From JAVVFH01 sp032250585 (lineage in GTDB: Bacteria > Pseudomonadota > Gammaproteobacteria > Xanthomonadales > SZUA-36), in assembly GCA_032250585.1 (NCBI GenBank), contig JAVVFH010000057.1:1-15954 (forward strand): a DNA stretch of 15,954 nt. Direction: 5' to 3'. The position numbers were made by a program, and so were the translations under genes. The notes beneath the pieces were generated by a model. It ran no database searches and had not been told where the DNA came from. It worked only from the letters and a program-made list of their open reading frames with translations. This document shows, piece after piece, positions 6,759-14,502 of this stretch. The first letter of the stretch is position 1. Each line of letters opens with the position of its first letter.

Positions 6759-7760
6759 TCATGACTCCAGTTCTTTTTGCAGCTTTTTGCGCAAGCTGCT
6801 CGGAGTGATCTGAAAACGCGATTTGAAACTACGGCTGAAATGCGCCGAATCATTGAAGCCGCGCTGATAGGCGATCTCCGTAATGCTGCGGTCGGCCAAT
6901 GCAGGGTTCAGCAAATCCTCACGGGCCGCCTTCAGGCGGCGCTCCCAGATCCATTTCGTCACCGTGATGCCGGAATGCTGGAACAGGTTGTGCAGATGAC
7001 GCGTGGAGACCGCGTTGGCTTCCGCGACTTTGGCCGGTGTGAGATCATGATCCGCGAAATGTTCCTCCAGATAGGACAGAATCCGGCTCATGCGTGCCAC
7101 CTGCGAGCTGCCGTGCTCGCTCTGGCCGAAGCCGGCTTCCGAATGAACCACCGCGGCTATCAGGTCCAGGGTGACCTCGGCCACCGTGCGTTGCTCCGTC
7201 TCGCTGAGGCCGCGCGCCTGCACCACCAGTGATTTGAGCAGATCAATGGTAATCTGGACGAGGCCCTCGCCGCTGAAGACGTGGGCGCCGAAGTCGCGGA
7301 TCTGCCGGCCGAGGATGCGCTCATGAAATACCCGCAGCGGCACCCGCAGCAGCAACCGGCGCCCGATTTGCAGGAATGAAAGCCGGTACGGCAGACCACC
7401 GGGAATGACGGCCAGCGAGCCCGGCGCGATGGTGAAACGGCTGCCGCGCTGTTCGATTTCGGCCCGGCCCTGCAACTGCACCAGCACCAGGTAGTCGAAA
7501 GCCGAATCATCTTCGATGTCCTGGCTGCGGCGGTTGACGGTGAACGGGTCGCTTTCGGAAAGGTAGATCGCCAGCTGCGCGACGCGATGCCGGGTTATGG
7601 AATAATGTTCAAACTCGCCGCTGATGGGCTGCGGGAGGATCTGGAAAATCGCGCTGGACGCTGCATCGAGCAGCGATTCGAGCTCGCGGTGCGGCTCCGG
7701 CTTGAGAGTGTCGCCGCCGGCCGCCTTGGTGGGCTTCCCGGTGCGCGTTGGCTTCGACAT
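6759..7760 (-). CDS. AraC/XylS-family transcriptional regulator
   Basis: 333-aa DNA-binding regulator. Residues ~25-215 form an N-terminal effector-sensing domain of the cupin-like AraC-binding type (ISGEFEHYSITRHRV, FTIAPGSLAVIPGG). Residues ~240-325 are the double helix-turn-helix, with LTPAKVAEANAVSTRHLHNL and ITEIAYQRGFNDSAHFSRSF as the two recognition units. The layout is that of FeaR/XylS-type activators of catabolic operons. ATG 7760 is chosen because the upstream 25 codons, from a GTG at 7835, read like promoter DNA. No clear Shine-Dalgarno decides it. It lies immediately upstream of, and on the same strand as, the two dehydrogenases and M24 enzyme, which it probably controls. Its promoter region abuts a truncated permease on the other strand, so its original upstream DNA may have been lost. 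Confidence 0.88.
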   Translation of the reverse strand: MSKPTRTGKPTKAAGGDTLKPEPHRELESLLDAASSAIFQILPQPISGEFEHYSITRHRVAQLAIYLSESDPFTVNRRSQDIEDDSAFDYLVLVQLQGRAEIEQRGSRFTIAPGSLAVIPGGLPYRLSFLQIGRRLLLRVPLRVFHERILGRQIRDFGAHVFSGEGLVQITIDLLKSLVVQARGLSETEQRTVAEVTLDLIAAVVHSEAGFGQSEHGSSQVARMSRILSYLEEHFADHDLTPAKVAEANAVSTRHLHNLFQHSGITVTKWIWERRLKAAREDLLNPALADRSITEIAYQRGFNDSAHFSRSFKSRFQITPSSLRKKLQKELES

Positions 7761-7846
7761 CGAGATCAGCGGTTCCAGTGACGTTACGGTTGCGGTCAGT
7801 ATTACGCCCAGTGTGGCAATTGGGGCCCGGGCCACGATAAGAGTAA

Positions 7847-8512
7847 GGCCCGCGGGCTGTCAAGAACTGGCAGGAAATCCTGATCGGCTTCACCGTTGCC
7901 GGGTTCATGAAGGCGTTCGTGCCGACCGAGTTCTGGAATGCGCTTTTCCTGCAGGGCGTGGACGCCAATTTCCCGTCGGCTCTGGTGACGCTGGAAAACG
8001 TGCTGGTCGCGCCGTTCGTCGCCGCGGCCACATTCATCGGCTCGATGGGCAACATTCCTCTGGCCACGGTGCTGGCCGGCAGCGGAGTCGGCTTCGCCGG
8101 CCTGATGGCGTTCATCTATTCCGACCTGATGGTGCCGCCGCTGGTCAAGGTCAACGCCCGCTACTACGGCTGGAAGGTCGCGCTGTTCATCGCCGGGGTC
8201 ATGTACGTCAGCATCGTCGCCACCGCGCTGTTGCTGGACACCGGCTTCGGCCTGCTGGGCATGCGCCCGGAAACCGCCGCGACCAGCATCACCGAGCAGC
8301 AATTCGCGATCGACTACACGCTCTTCTTCAACATCGCCTTCGTGGTGATTGCCGCCGTCCTGATCACGCTGCACCGCCGACACCTGGCTGCCGGCGAACA
8401 CGGCGGCCACGACCCTGACCAGGACCAAGGCATCGACATCCAGAAATACGTTGCCTGGCTGGCGATCTTCGTGCTGGCGACGGGAATGATGGCATTCGCT
8501 CTGACTAACTGA
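7847..8512 (+). pseudogene. 5'-truncated YraQ/UPF0718-type permease remnant
   Basis: The C-terminal half of a polytopic permease. Conserved-looking sequence begins at about 7859 with NWQEILIGFTVAGF, upstream of the first ATG (7907). The frame is closed by TAA at 7844-7846, so the N-terminal half and its start are missing. The remainder shows LENVLVAPFVAAATFIGSMG, GIGNIPLA-like IGSMGNIPLATVLAG, FIYSDLMVPPLVKVNARYYG and a final helix near residues 180-200 of the 201-aa ORF from 7907. Full-length relatives are around 330 aa or more by my recollection. Such permeases are linked to export of metal(loid)s or unknown small solutes. The body is otherwise intact, so the truncation may be recent or a shorter product could be made. 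It is convergent with the CDF remnant, 18 bp away. Confidence 0.7.
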
Positions 8513-8530
8513 GCAGCGTGGTGCGTGTTT

Positions 8531-8980
8531 TCAGGCTGCCGCTCGCAGCTCTCTGACGGCCGAGGAAATGACGCGGATCGACGAGCGCAGCAACAGCAGC
8601 ACCAGGCCCGCGGCAACCACGATATCCGGCCACCCCACGCCCGTCATCCAGACCGCGCCGGCCGCGATGAAAACCGACAGATTGGAGGCGGTGTCGTTGC
8701 GGGAGCATTCCCAGACCGAACTCATGTTCACGTCCTCGAAGCGATGCCGCCACAGCAGGTAGAGGCACACCGAATTGGCCGCCAGCCCAACCAGGCTGAA
8801 CATGCCCATTACTTCGAAGATCGGAACGGTCGGGACCGACAGTTTCCATGCGATCTGGCCGATTACCGCCAGGGCCGCCAACAGGATGAGCATGCCCTTG
8901 AAATGAGATGCCATTCGATCGAGAAGCGCCGATTGAACCGATGATAGCACTGCTGTCGTACCCGCCTCCCGTGCGTTCAT
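8531..8980 (-). pseudogene. N-terminally truncated cation diffusion facilitator (CDF) transporter
   Basis: 149-aa frame matching the latter two thirds of short CzcD-like cation transporters: a helix near FKGMLILLAALAVIGQIAW, then GLAANSVCLYLLWRHR, the NMSSVWECSRNDTASN block (N/D metal site of TM5), GWPDIVVAAGLVLLLLRS and a short tail. TM1-TM2, which carry the other half of the zinc site (DxxxD), are missing. Reading upstream of ATG 8980 in the same frame gives unrelated residues and then TAA at 9029-9031. No good Shine-Dalgarno is present. It is therefore probably non-functional, and together with the facing permease remnant it suggests a decayed metal-resistance module. Confidence 0.65.
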
Positions 8981-9387
8981 CGGCTCGGTGGGCGATATTC
9001 CGCCGGCAGCGACTGTCGTTCCACGGCATTACAGGCATCTTCGGCGCGTCCGCTACCAGAGTAAAACCCGTACGTTGACATGCATCAGGATCGACCTCTT
9101 GCAGCACCCATACCATCGGGCAAATTGACATTACTTGATTTGCATCACCGTTGACCGAGAAAACATAATGCGACCGGGACGTGACTTATAGAATAATTGG
9201 TCGGCGTATCCGCTCCTGAAAAAGTGGGTGTCGCATTTCTGTTGGCGGAATGGTCCATACCTGACCCACTCCAGATGGCCCCAGGCGCAATGAAAAACCA
9301 GCAGCTCCACAAGCCAACAAAGCGACGCGTATCCCCTGAACACCCCTTCATGGCCGTTAGCGGTCAGCACTCGCCGTGTCGCCAACG
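8981..9387. other. 407-bp intergenic region upstream of the YCF48/MMPL operon
   Basis: No credible gene is present. The stretch around 9121-9200 is locally AT-rich and holds TTGACA (9125-9130) and CATAAT (9165-9170), but these are not spaced as one standard promoter. TTGCAT (9140-9145) with CATAAT would leave a long 19-nt spacer. The probable promoter of the rightward operon lies here, with a leader of roughly 200 nt, but its exact position is unclear. Confidence 0.4.
9081..9156. repeat. Imperfect 16-bp direct repeat, 60 bp apart
   Basis: TGCATCAGGATCGACC (9081-9096) and TGCATCACCGTTGACC (9141-9156) match at 12 of 16 positions, with identical 7-bp heads and a shared GACC tail. Their offset is exactly 60 bp, close to a whole number of helical turns. 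Each is also preceded by a TTGACA (9075-9080 and 9125-9130). They may be tandem operator sites upstream of the export operon, though chance similarity is possible. Confidence 0.3.
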
Positions 9388-10395
9388 ATGAAGCAGCGAA
9401 TCGTCTACAGTCTGGAAATTCTGCTGTCGGTGCTGGTCGTCGGCGGTCTGCTCTGGGTCGCGTTCTACGCCAAACCGAAAACCGAGGTCGCCGGTGTGGA
9501 AGCGGCGCTGTTCGGTTATCGCAACAACTTCTTCGGCGTCACGGTGCCCGATTCCGACGGCCGCACGGTGTGGGCCGTTGGCACCGGCGGGCGGATCATA
9601 CGATCCGAGGACGGCGGCGTAGCCTGGACCATTCAGGACACCCCGACCAAGAACAACCTGCAGGACATTGCCGCCTGGGACGAGAACCGCGCGGTGGTTG
9701 CGGGGGACCGGGGCATGGTGTTGGTCACCGGGGATGGCGGCGAGACGTGGATCGAGGTGGAGGTGCCGGTGCGCGAATTCGGCGACCAACTGCTGCAGGC
9801 GCGGGTCGATCCGGACAGCGACCATGCCTGGATCACGGGCGCCTTTGGCACATTGTTTCAAAGCCTCGACGGGGGTCGCGGCTGGGAAATGATCCATCCC
9901 GAAGTGGATGTCGCCTGGAATGACGTTGCCCTGGCACCCGACGGGACCCTCTGGGTGGTGGGCGAATTCGGCCGGGTCCGCCGCACCATGGACGGTGGGG
10001 AAAACTGGGAAGACGTGAACGTCGGCACCGATATCAGCCTGATGTCCATTGAATTCGCTGACGAGAAAAACGCTGTCATCGTCGGCCTGTCGGGCACGAT
10101 CATCAAGACATCGGACGGGGGGCAGAACTGGCAACCCGTGGCGGTGGATCACCAGACGCACTTGTTCAACGTGATCTGGACGGGAGCGGAATTCGTCGCC
10201 GTCGGCAACGCGGGCCTGATCGGACGGGCTGGCCGCGCAGGCCGCGACTGGGAATTCTCCCGGCTTGCGGAAAACAACTTCAGCTGGTACACCGGCTCGG
10301 CAACCGGCGAGCCGGGCACCCTATACCTCAGCGGCGCCAACCTGAGTGTGCTGGAAAACGGTGAGTGGCGTAGATTTCAGGAGCAGGGCGAGTAA
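9388..10395 (+). CDS. Membrane-anchored YCF48/BNR-type beta-propeller protein
   Basis: 335-aa protein with one N-terminal membrane anchor (about residues 7-26, ILLSVLVVGGLLWVAF) and a periplasmic repeat domain. At least five Asp-box-like motifs of the form S/T-x-DGG-x-x-W are visible (SEDGGVAW, TGDGGETW, SLDGGRGW, TMDGGENW, TSDGGQNW), each with a nearby VG/AVG strand, as in YCF48-like propellers. ATG 9388 is preferred, but no Shine-Dalgarno supports it, and GTG 9376 is in frame. Its TAA shares one base with the ATG of the MMPL gene (TAATG), so the two proteins are made together and probably interact. In such operons it is thought to be an accessory or assembly factor for the RND pump; this is inferred from context. 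It is not the photosystem II factor itself. Confidence 0.85.
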   Translation: MKQRIVYSLEILLSVLVVGGLLWVAFYAKPKTEVAGVEAALFGYRNNFFGVTVPDSDGRTVWAVGTGGRIIRSEDGGVAWTIQDTPTKNNLQDIAAWDENRAVVAGDRGMVLVTGDGGETWIEVEVPVREFGDQLLQARVDPDSDHAWITGAFGTLFQSLDGGRGWEMIHPEVDVAWNDVALAPDGTLWVVGEFGRVRRTMDGGENWEDVNVGTDISLMSIEFADEKNAVIVGLSGTIIKTSDGGQNWQPVAVDHQTHLFNVIWTGAEFVAVGNAGLIGRAGRAGRDWEFSRLAENNFSWYTGSATGEPGTLYLSGANLSVLENGEWRRFQEQGE

Positions 10396-12734
10396 TGAAC
10401 GCGGGCAAAATCGCCGGATTTTTCATTCGCTGGCGCATACCGGTGCTGGTGGTGATCGCGATTCTAACGCTGGTGTTTGGCTGGTTCGCCGCCCAAATCG
10501 AGGTCAACACGATTTTTACCGACCTCCAGCCCTCCGGACACCCTTATATTGAGACCAACCAGGAGTACAAGGAAAACTTCGGTGGCGCAAACCTGGTCAC
10601 GATCATGGTCAAGGTGGAGGAAGGCACGATTTTCCGGCGACCGGTGCTGCAGGTGATCCGCGATCTGCAGCGCGGTCTGCAGTACATCGACGGGGTCAAC
10701 CAGTTCCAGATCATCTCGTTGGCGTCGAAGAAACTCAAGTACGTGGCCGCGTCCACGGAAGGGTTTCTGGCCGAACCGCTGATGTGGCCCGACCTGCCCG
10801 CAACGCAGCAGGACATCGACCGCTTGCGGCAGAACGTCATCGCCAACCCGGTGGTATACGGTAATTACGTCTCCCTCGACCTGTCAGCCGCGATCGTCAC
10901 GGTCGATTTCTTCGATCACCTGATCGATTACGAGAAGGTCTATCCACAGATACAGGATCTACTGGGCGAGGTGCGCATCCCCGGTGTGGAACTCAAGGTC
11001 GTCGGCCAGCCGATCCTGGTAGGCATCATCATCGAGAAGCTTCCGGAAACGCTCAAGATTGTCATCATCATCACCGCGATCATCGCCCTGATCCTCCTGG
11101 TGACCAAGGGCACGCTGCGCGGCATGATCCTGCCGCTGGTGTCCGCTGCCATTTCAGGCGTCTGGGCGTTGGGAATCGTGCAGTTGTTCGGCGTCAACCT
11201 CGATCCACTGGGTGTTGTGATCACTTTCCTGATCTCGGCACGGGCGATTTCACACTCGGTGCAACTGAACCTGGCCTTCGACAAGGAGCGCGAGGCGGGC
11301 ATCGAAAATTCCCGCGACGCCGCTCGTTCGACGCTGACCAAGCTGCTGCGGCCAGGCCTGCTGGGGTTGGCCACCGATGCCGGCGCCATGGCGGTGGTGG
11401 CGCTGACGCCCATCCCGCTGCTGCAGAAGGCCGCACTGATTGGTTCCCTGTGGCTCGGCGGCATGGTCATTTGCACCATCATCATGATCCCGGCGATACT
11501 GTCGTGGTCAAGGTCCCACCACGAGCACCGGATCGTCAACATCGGTGCCGACCGCGGCATGAACTGGCTGCTGGAGCGGTGCAACGCGGTGGCCACCCAC
11601 CGAGGGAAGGCGTCCGGGGTGCTGGTGCTGGCGGTGGCCGTGCTGATGGTCGCAGGATATTTCGCGACCGGCGTCTACATCGGCGATTCGAAACCCGGCT
11701 CGCCGATCCTGTGGCCGGAGTCGGAGTACAATCGCGCCAACGCGGCGATTAATGAACATTTTCCCGGCACCGACCGCATGTTCCTGGTGGTGGAAGGCGA
11801 AGAAGACGACATCCTCAAACAGCCGCACGTACTGGAAAATATTTCACGCTTCCAGCAATACATCGAGGCGCAGCCGGAGGTCGGCGGGACGCAGTCGATC
11901 GCGGACGTGATTCGCCCCGTCAACATGATCTTGCACGAGGGGAACCCAAGGTACTTCCGCATCGGGCACGACCGGATCGCCAACGCCGAGTTCCTGTATA
12001 TCGCGATGGCAGGCTCCGACCCCGGCGACATCGACCGTTTCGTGGATTACAAATACCGCAACGGCGCGGTGCAGATGAATTTCCGCGACCACAAAGGCGG
12101 CACCATCCGCACCGCCTTGCAGGCCATTCGCGATTATGAGACCGACAACCCTATCGACGGGGCAAATTACCGTCTGGCCGGCGGTCTGATCGGCGTACTC
12201 GCGGCAGTTAACGAGGTGATCTTTTCCAGCCAGCTCCAGTCTATCGCGCTGGCCCTGCTGCTGCTGTTCATCCTGTGCGCGGTGGCTTACCGGTCCACCC
12301 AGGCCGGCCTGTTTTTCCTGCCTACAGTGGTGTTGTCCAACGCGGTCACCTTCGCCTATATGAGCCTCAACGAGATTGGCCTGAACGTGAACACGCTGCC
12401 GGTTGCCGCGCTCGGGATCGGCCTCGGCGTGGACTACAGTTTCTATATCGCCGACCGCATCAAGGAACATTTCGCAAAGACGGGGAGCCTGTCCGAAAGC
12501 ATCCGCTTCGCGCTGATGACCGCCGGGCGCGGCGTCATTCTAACGGCACTGACCATGGTGGCAGCAGTGGTGCTGTGGTTCTTCTTCTCGTCGCTGCGCT
12601 TTCAGGCGGAGATGGGCCTTTTGATTGCGCTGTGGATGACCGTTTCGGCGATCTCGGCGCTGCTGGTTATCCCGTCGATGATTTACGTTTTCCGGCCACG
12701 CTTCCTGATCGGAAAGAGACATGTCGGGGCCTGA
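10395..12734 (+). CDS. MMPL/RND-superfamily transporter
   Basis: 779-aa inner-membrane protein with the RND layout: TM1 near residues 12-32, a large periplasmic loop, a TM block from about 220 to 380 containing ISARAISHSVQLN (about 281-293), TM7 near 410-430, a second loop, and a final TM block from about 615 to 770 containing GIGLGVDYSFYIADRI (about 674-689), the classic RND TM motif. The length fits the smaller MMPL/HpnN-like exporters rather than AcrB (over 1000 aa), and no membrane-fusion protein or TolC is adjacent. Transport of lipids, sterol-like or other hydrophobic compounds, driven by the proton gradient, is typical for the family. Direction and substrate are unknown. It is coupled to the preceding beta-propeller gene through the TAATG overlap. 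The 5' TM1 begins after a short cytosolic basic segment. Confidence 0.9.
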   Translation: MNAGKIAGFFIRWRIPVLVVIAILTLVFGWFAAQIEVNTIFTDLQPSGHPYIETNQEYKENFGGANLVTIMVKVEEGTIFRRPVLQVIRDLQRGLQYIDGVNQFQIISLASKKLKYVAASTEGFLAEPLMWPDLPATQQDIDRLRQNVIANPVVYGNYVSLDLSAAIVTVDFFDHLIDYEKVYPQIQDLLGEVRIPGVELKVVGQPILVGIIIEKLPETLKIVIIITAIIALILLVTKGTLRGMILPLVSAAISGVWALGIVQLFGVNLDPLGVVITFLISARAISHSVQLNLAFDKEREAGIENSRDAARSTLTKLLRPGLLGLATDAGAMAVVALTPIPLLQKAALIGSLWLGGMVICTIIMIPAILSWSRSHHEHRIVNIGADRGMNWLLERCNAVATHRGKASGVLVLAVAVLMVAGYFATGVYIGDSKPGSPILWPESEYNRANAAINEHFPGTDRMFLVVEGEEDDILKQPHVLENISRFQQYIEAQPEVGGTQSIADVIRPVNMILHEGNPRYFRIGHDRIANAEFLYIAMAGSDPGDIDRFVDYKYRNGAVQMNFRDHKGGTIRTALQAIRDYETDNPIDGANYRLAGGLIGVLAAVNEVIFSSQLQSIALALLLLFILCAVAYRSTQAGLFFLPTVVLSNAVTFAYMSLNEIGLNVNTLPVAALGIGLGVDYSFYIADRIKEHFAKTGSLSESIRFALMTAGRGVILTALTMVAAVVLWFFFSSLRFQAEMGLLIALWMTVSAISALLVIPSMIYVFRPRFLIGKRHVGA

Positions 12735-12926
12735 TGACATGATCGGAGTCTGCCGATTGCAGTCCTTAAGGCGATGGTGGTTTCGGCCATGCATGGACCG
12801 GGCCGTTGCCAGAATACAGCGAATCTCGGTGGCATGGTCGTATCAAGCAGTTGGGTGCGCCATGCTTGACGAGAATACGGTCCAGGAACCAACACCGGAG
12901 TAAATTCCGCAGAAATGGGGACGGCC
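12735..12926. other. 192-bp gap between the MMPL and DUF1302 genes
   Basis: No gene or terminator was recognised. Short palindromes such as GGCCATGCATGG (12787-12798) occur, but there is no stem followed by a T-tract and no well-spaced promoter. TTGACG (12866-12871) lacks a -10 partner. The gap may hold an internal promoter for the two outer-envelope genes or simply be a long leader. Confidence 0.3.
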
Positions 12927-14486
12927 ATGAACACGCAAAACATGTTAAAGAGCACTTGTAGAAACGCCATCAACGTACTGGTCACGATTTTGGTAACCGC
13001 CCTGACCGCACAGTCCGCGCTGGCCATCGATCTGGGCAACGGCTGGAGATTGTCCGGTTGGGCGCGGCAGTATCTGAGCATCAACCTGGACGATGTGCCG
13101 GAAACCGAGGCCGACGACAAGTGGGATCTGTCCATGAACCGGCAGTCCCTGTTCCTCGACTTAAACGGTCCCACGGGGCCGCTGCGCTGGACCGGCCGGT
13201 TTCGGTTCACGAACGAGTTCCTTACCGATTACGAGGAACGCCTCGAGGATTTGACCGCCACCATCCCGGGTAACCGGGCGGATTTCGAGGAGGAGTACGA
13301 GGAAATCGACGTGCGCGAACTGTTCTTCGACTGGCGTATCTCGGACCGCATCGGGCTGCGCCTGGGCCGCCAGCAGGTGGTCTGGGGCGAGACTGACTTC
13401 TTCCACGCCACCGACGTGATCCACGGCTTCGACCTGCGCTGGCGCAAGTTCCTGGTGCCGGAAAACGAGGACGTCCGCAAACCGCTGGTGCTGGCCGATG
13501 TGACCATCGATTTTCCCGAACAGGATGGCCAGTTGCAGCTGATCGTGCGACCCGGTCTGGACAAGGACGAGTGGATCGGCAACTCGATCCCGGCCTTCGG
13601 CGGCCGCTGGTCCAACTCGAGTGCCAAGGGCTTCAATTTCGTCAGCGAGGAGCAGGGCGGTGTTGCGGCCTACAACTATGATCACCCTGAAGGTGATACG
13701 GACGATGCGCATTACGGCCTGCGCTGGTCGGGCATATTCTGGATGGGCACAAACGAAATCAATTACGCGCTCAATTACTATCACGGGCAGGGCGGTTTCT
13801 ACCAGGACCCGACGGTGACCCTCGACCCGCTCAACCCGGTCGACGGCAATCCGCTGCAGTTCATCTTTCCGGAAACCGATACCTTCGGCGCCAGCATGTC
13901 GGGCTACATCCCCGCCATCGACTCGGTCTACCGCCTGGAGGTCGCCTATACGCCGGATCGCGTGATGTCGACCTTCAACCCGATGCCGGTACCGGAACTG
14001 GGTGGCGCCATACTGCCGTTCCAGTTGCTGGAAGAGGACGCCTGGAATTTCGTCGCCGGTCTGGATACGAACCTGCGCCTGCAGAACGTATTCGGAACGT
14101 CCAACGCCAGCTTGCTGTCCCTGCAGCTGTTCGACTGGTACATTCCCGGCAACTCCTCCGCCGACGGAATATTCCGTTTCGACGGCAGCGGCTTCTTCCG
14201 GGAACACACGATGCTCGCCACCGTCATTCTCAGCAATCCATTCATGACCGACCGCTTCAATTTCACCCTCGTCGGACTGCTGGACATTACCGAGGGCGGT
14301 GGAATGATCATTCCCTCGATCCAGTATGATTACGGCAGACATTGGCGGATCAAGGCCGAGGTCGACCTGGCGTTCGGCGGCGAAAAGACCGAGACCCTGG
14401 GCGGTTTCCCGCCGGACGAGGCCAGCCTGTTCGGTGCCTTGCGGGATGACAATCAGCTGCTGTTCCGCATTACTTACCAGTTTTAA
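12927..14486 (+). CDS. DUF1302 family protein, predicted outer-membrane beta-barrel
   Basis: 519-aa exported protein. ATG 12927 is preferred over ATG 12915 because GGGGA (12917-12921) stands 5 nt before it and the signal peptide then begins correctly: basic MNTQNMLKSTCRNA, hydrophobic VLVTILVTALTA, and cleavage after SALA. The mature part is rich in alternating, aromatic, beta-barrel-like strands (RLSGWARQYLSI, GLRLGRQQVVWGETD, LRWSGIFWM, YRLEVAYTPD) and ends in LLFRITYQF. That terminal aromatic residue is the usual BAM recognition signal. The RQQVVWGE segment and neighbours match my recollection of DUF1302 proteins. The likely role is an outer-membrane channel or receptor for hydrophobic compounds, paired with the DUF1329 gene 16 nt downstream. 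The function is not established here. Confidence 0.85.
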   Translation: MNTQNMLKSTCRNAINVLVTILVTALTAQSALAIDLGNGWRLSGWARQYLSINLDDVPETEADDKWDLSMNRQSLFLDLNGPTGPLRWTGRFRFTNEFLTDYEERLEDLTATIPGNRADFEEEYEEIDVRELFFDWRISDRIGLRLGRQQVVWGETDFFHATDVIHGFDLRWRKFLVPENEDVRKPLVLADVTIDFPEQDGQLQLIVRPGLDKDEWIGNSIPAFGGRWSNSSAKGFNFVSEEQGGVAAYNYDHPEGDTDDAHYGLRWSGIFWMGTNEINYALNYYHGQGGFYQDPTVTLDPLNPVDGNPLQFIFPETDTFGASMSGYIPAIDSVYRLEVAYTPDRVMSTFNPMPVPELGGAILPFQLLEEDAWNFVAGLDTNLRLQNVFGTSNASLLSLQLFDWYIPGNSSADGIFRFDGSGFFREHTMLATVILSNPFMTDRFNFTLVGLLDITEGGGMIIPSIQYDYGRHWRIKAEVDLAFGGEKTETLGGFPPDEASLFGALRDDNQLLFRITYQF

Positions 14487-14502
14487 TGACTACGAGGTAC
14501 AC

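Noticed and set aside
8505..9131. 208-codon leftward frame spanning the CDF remnant and upstream DNA, as a continuation of the missing CDF N-terminus
   Set aside because: Its translation upstream of the remnant has no membrane segments or CDF metal motifs, so it does not supply TM1-TM2 by a simple frameshift.
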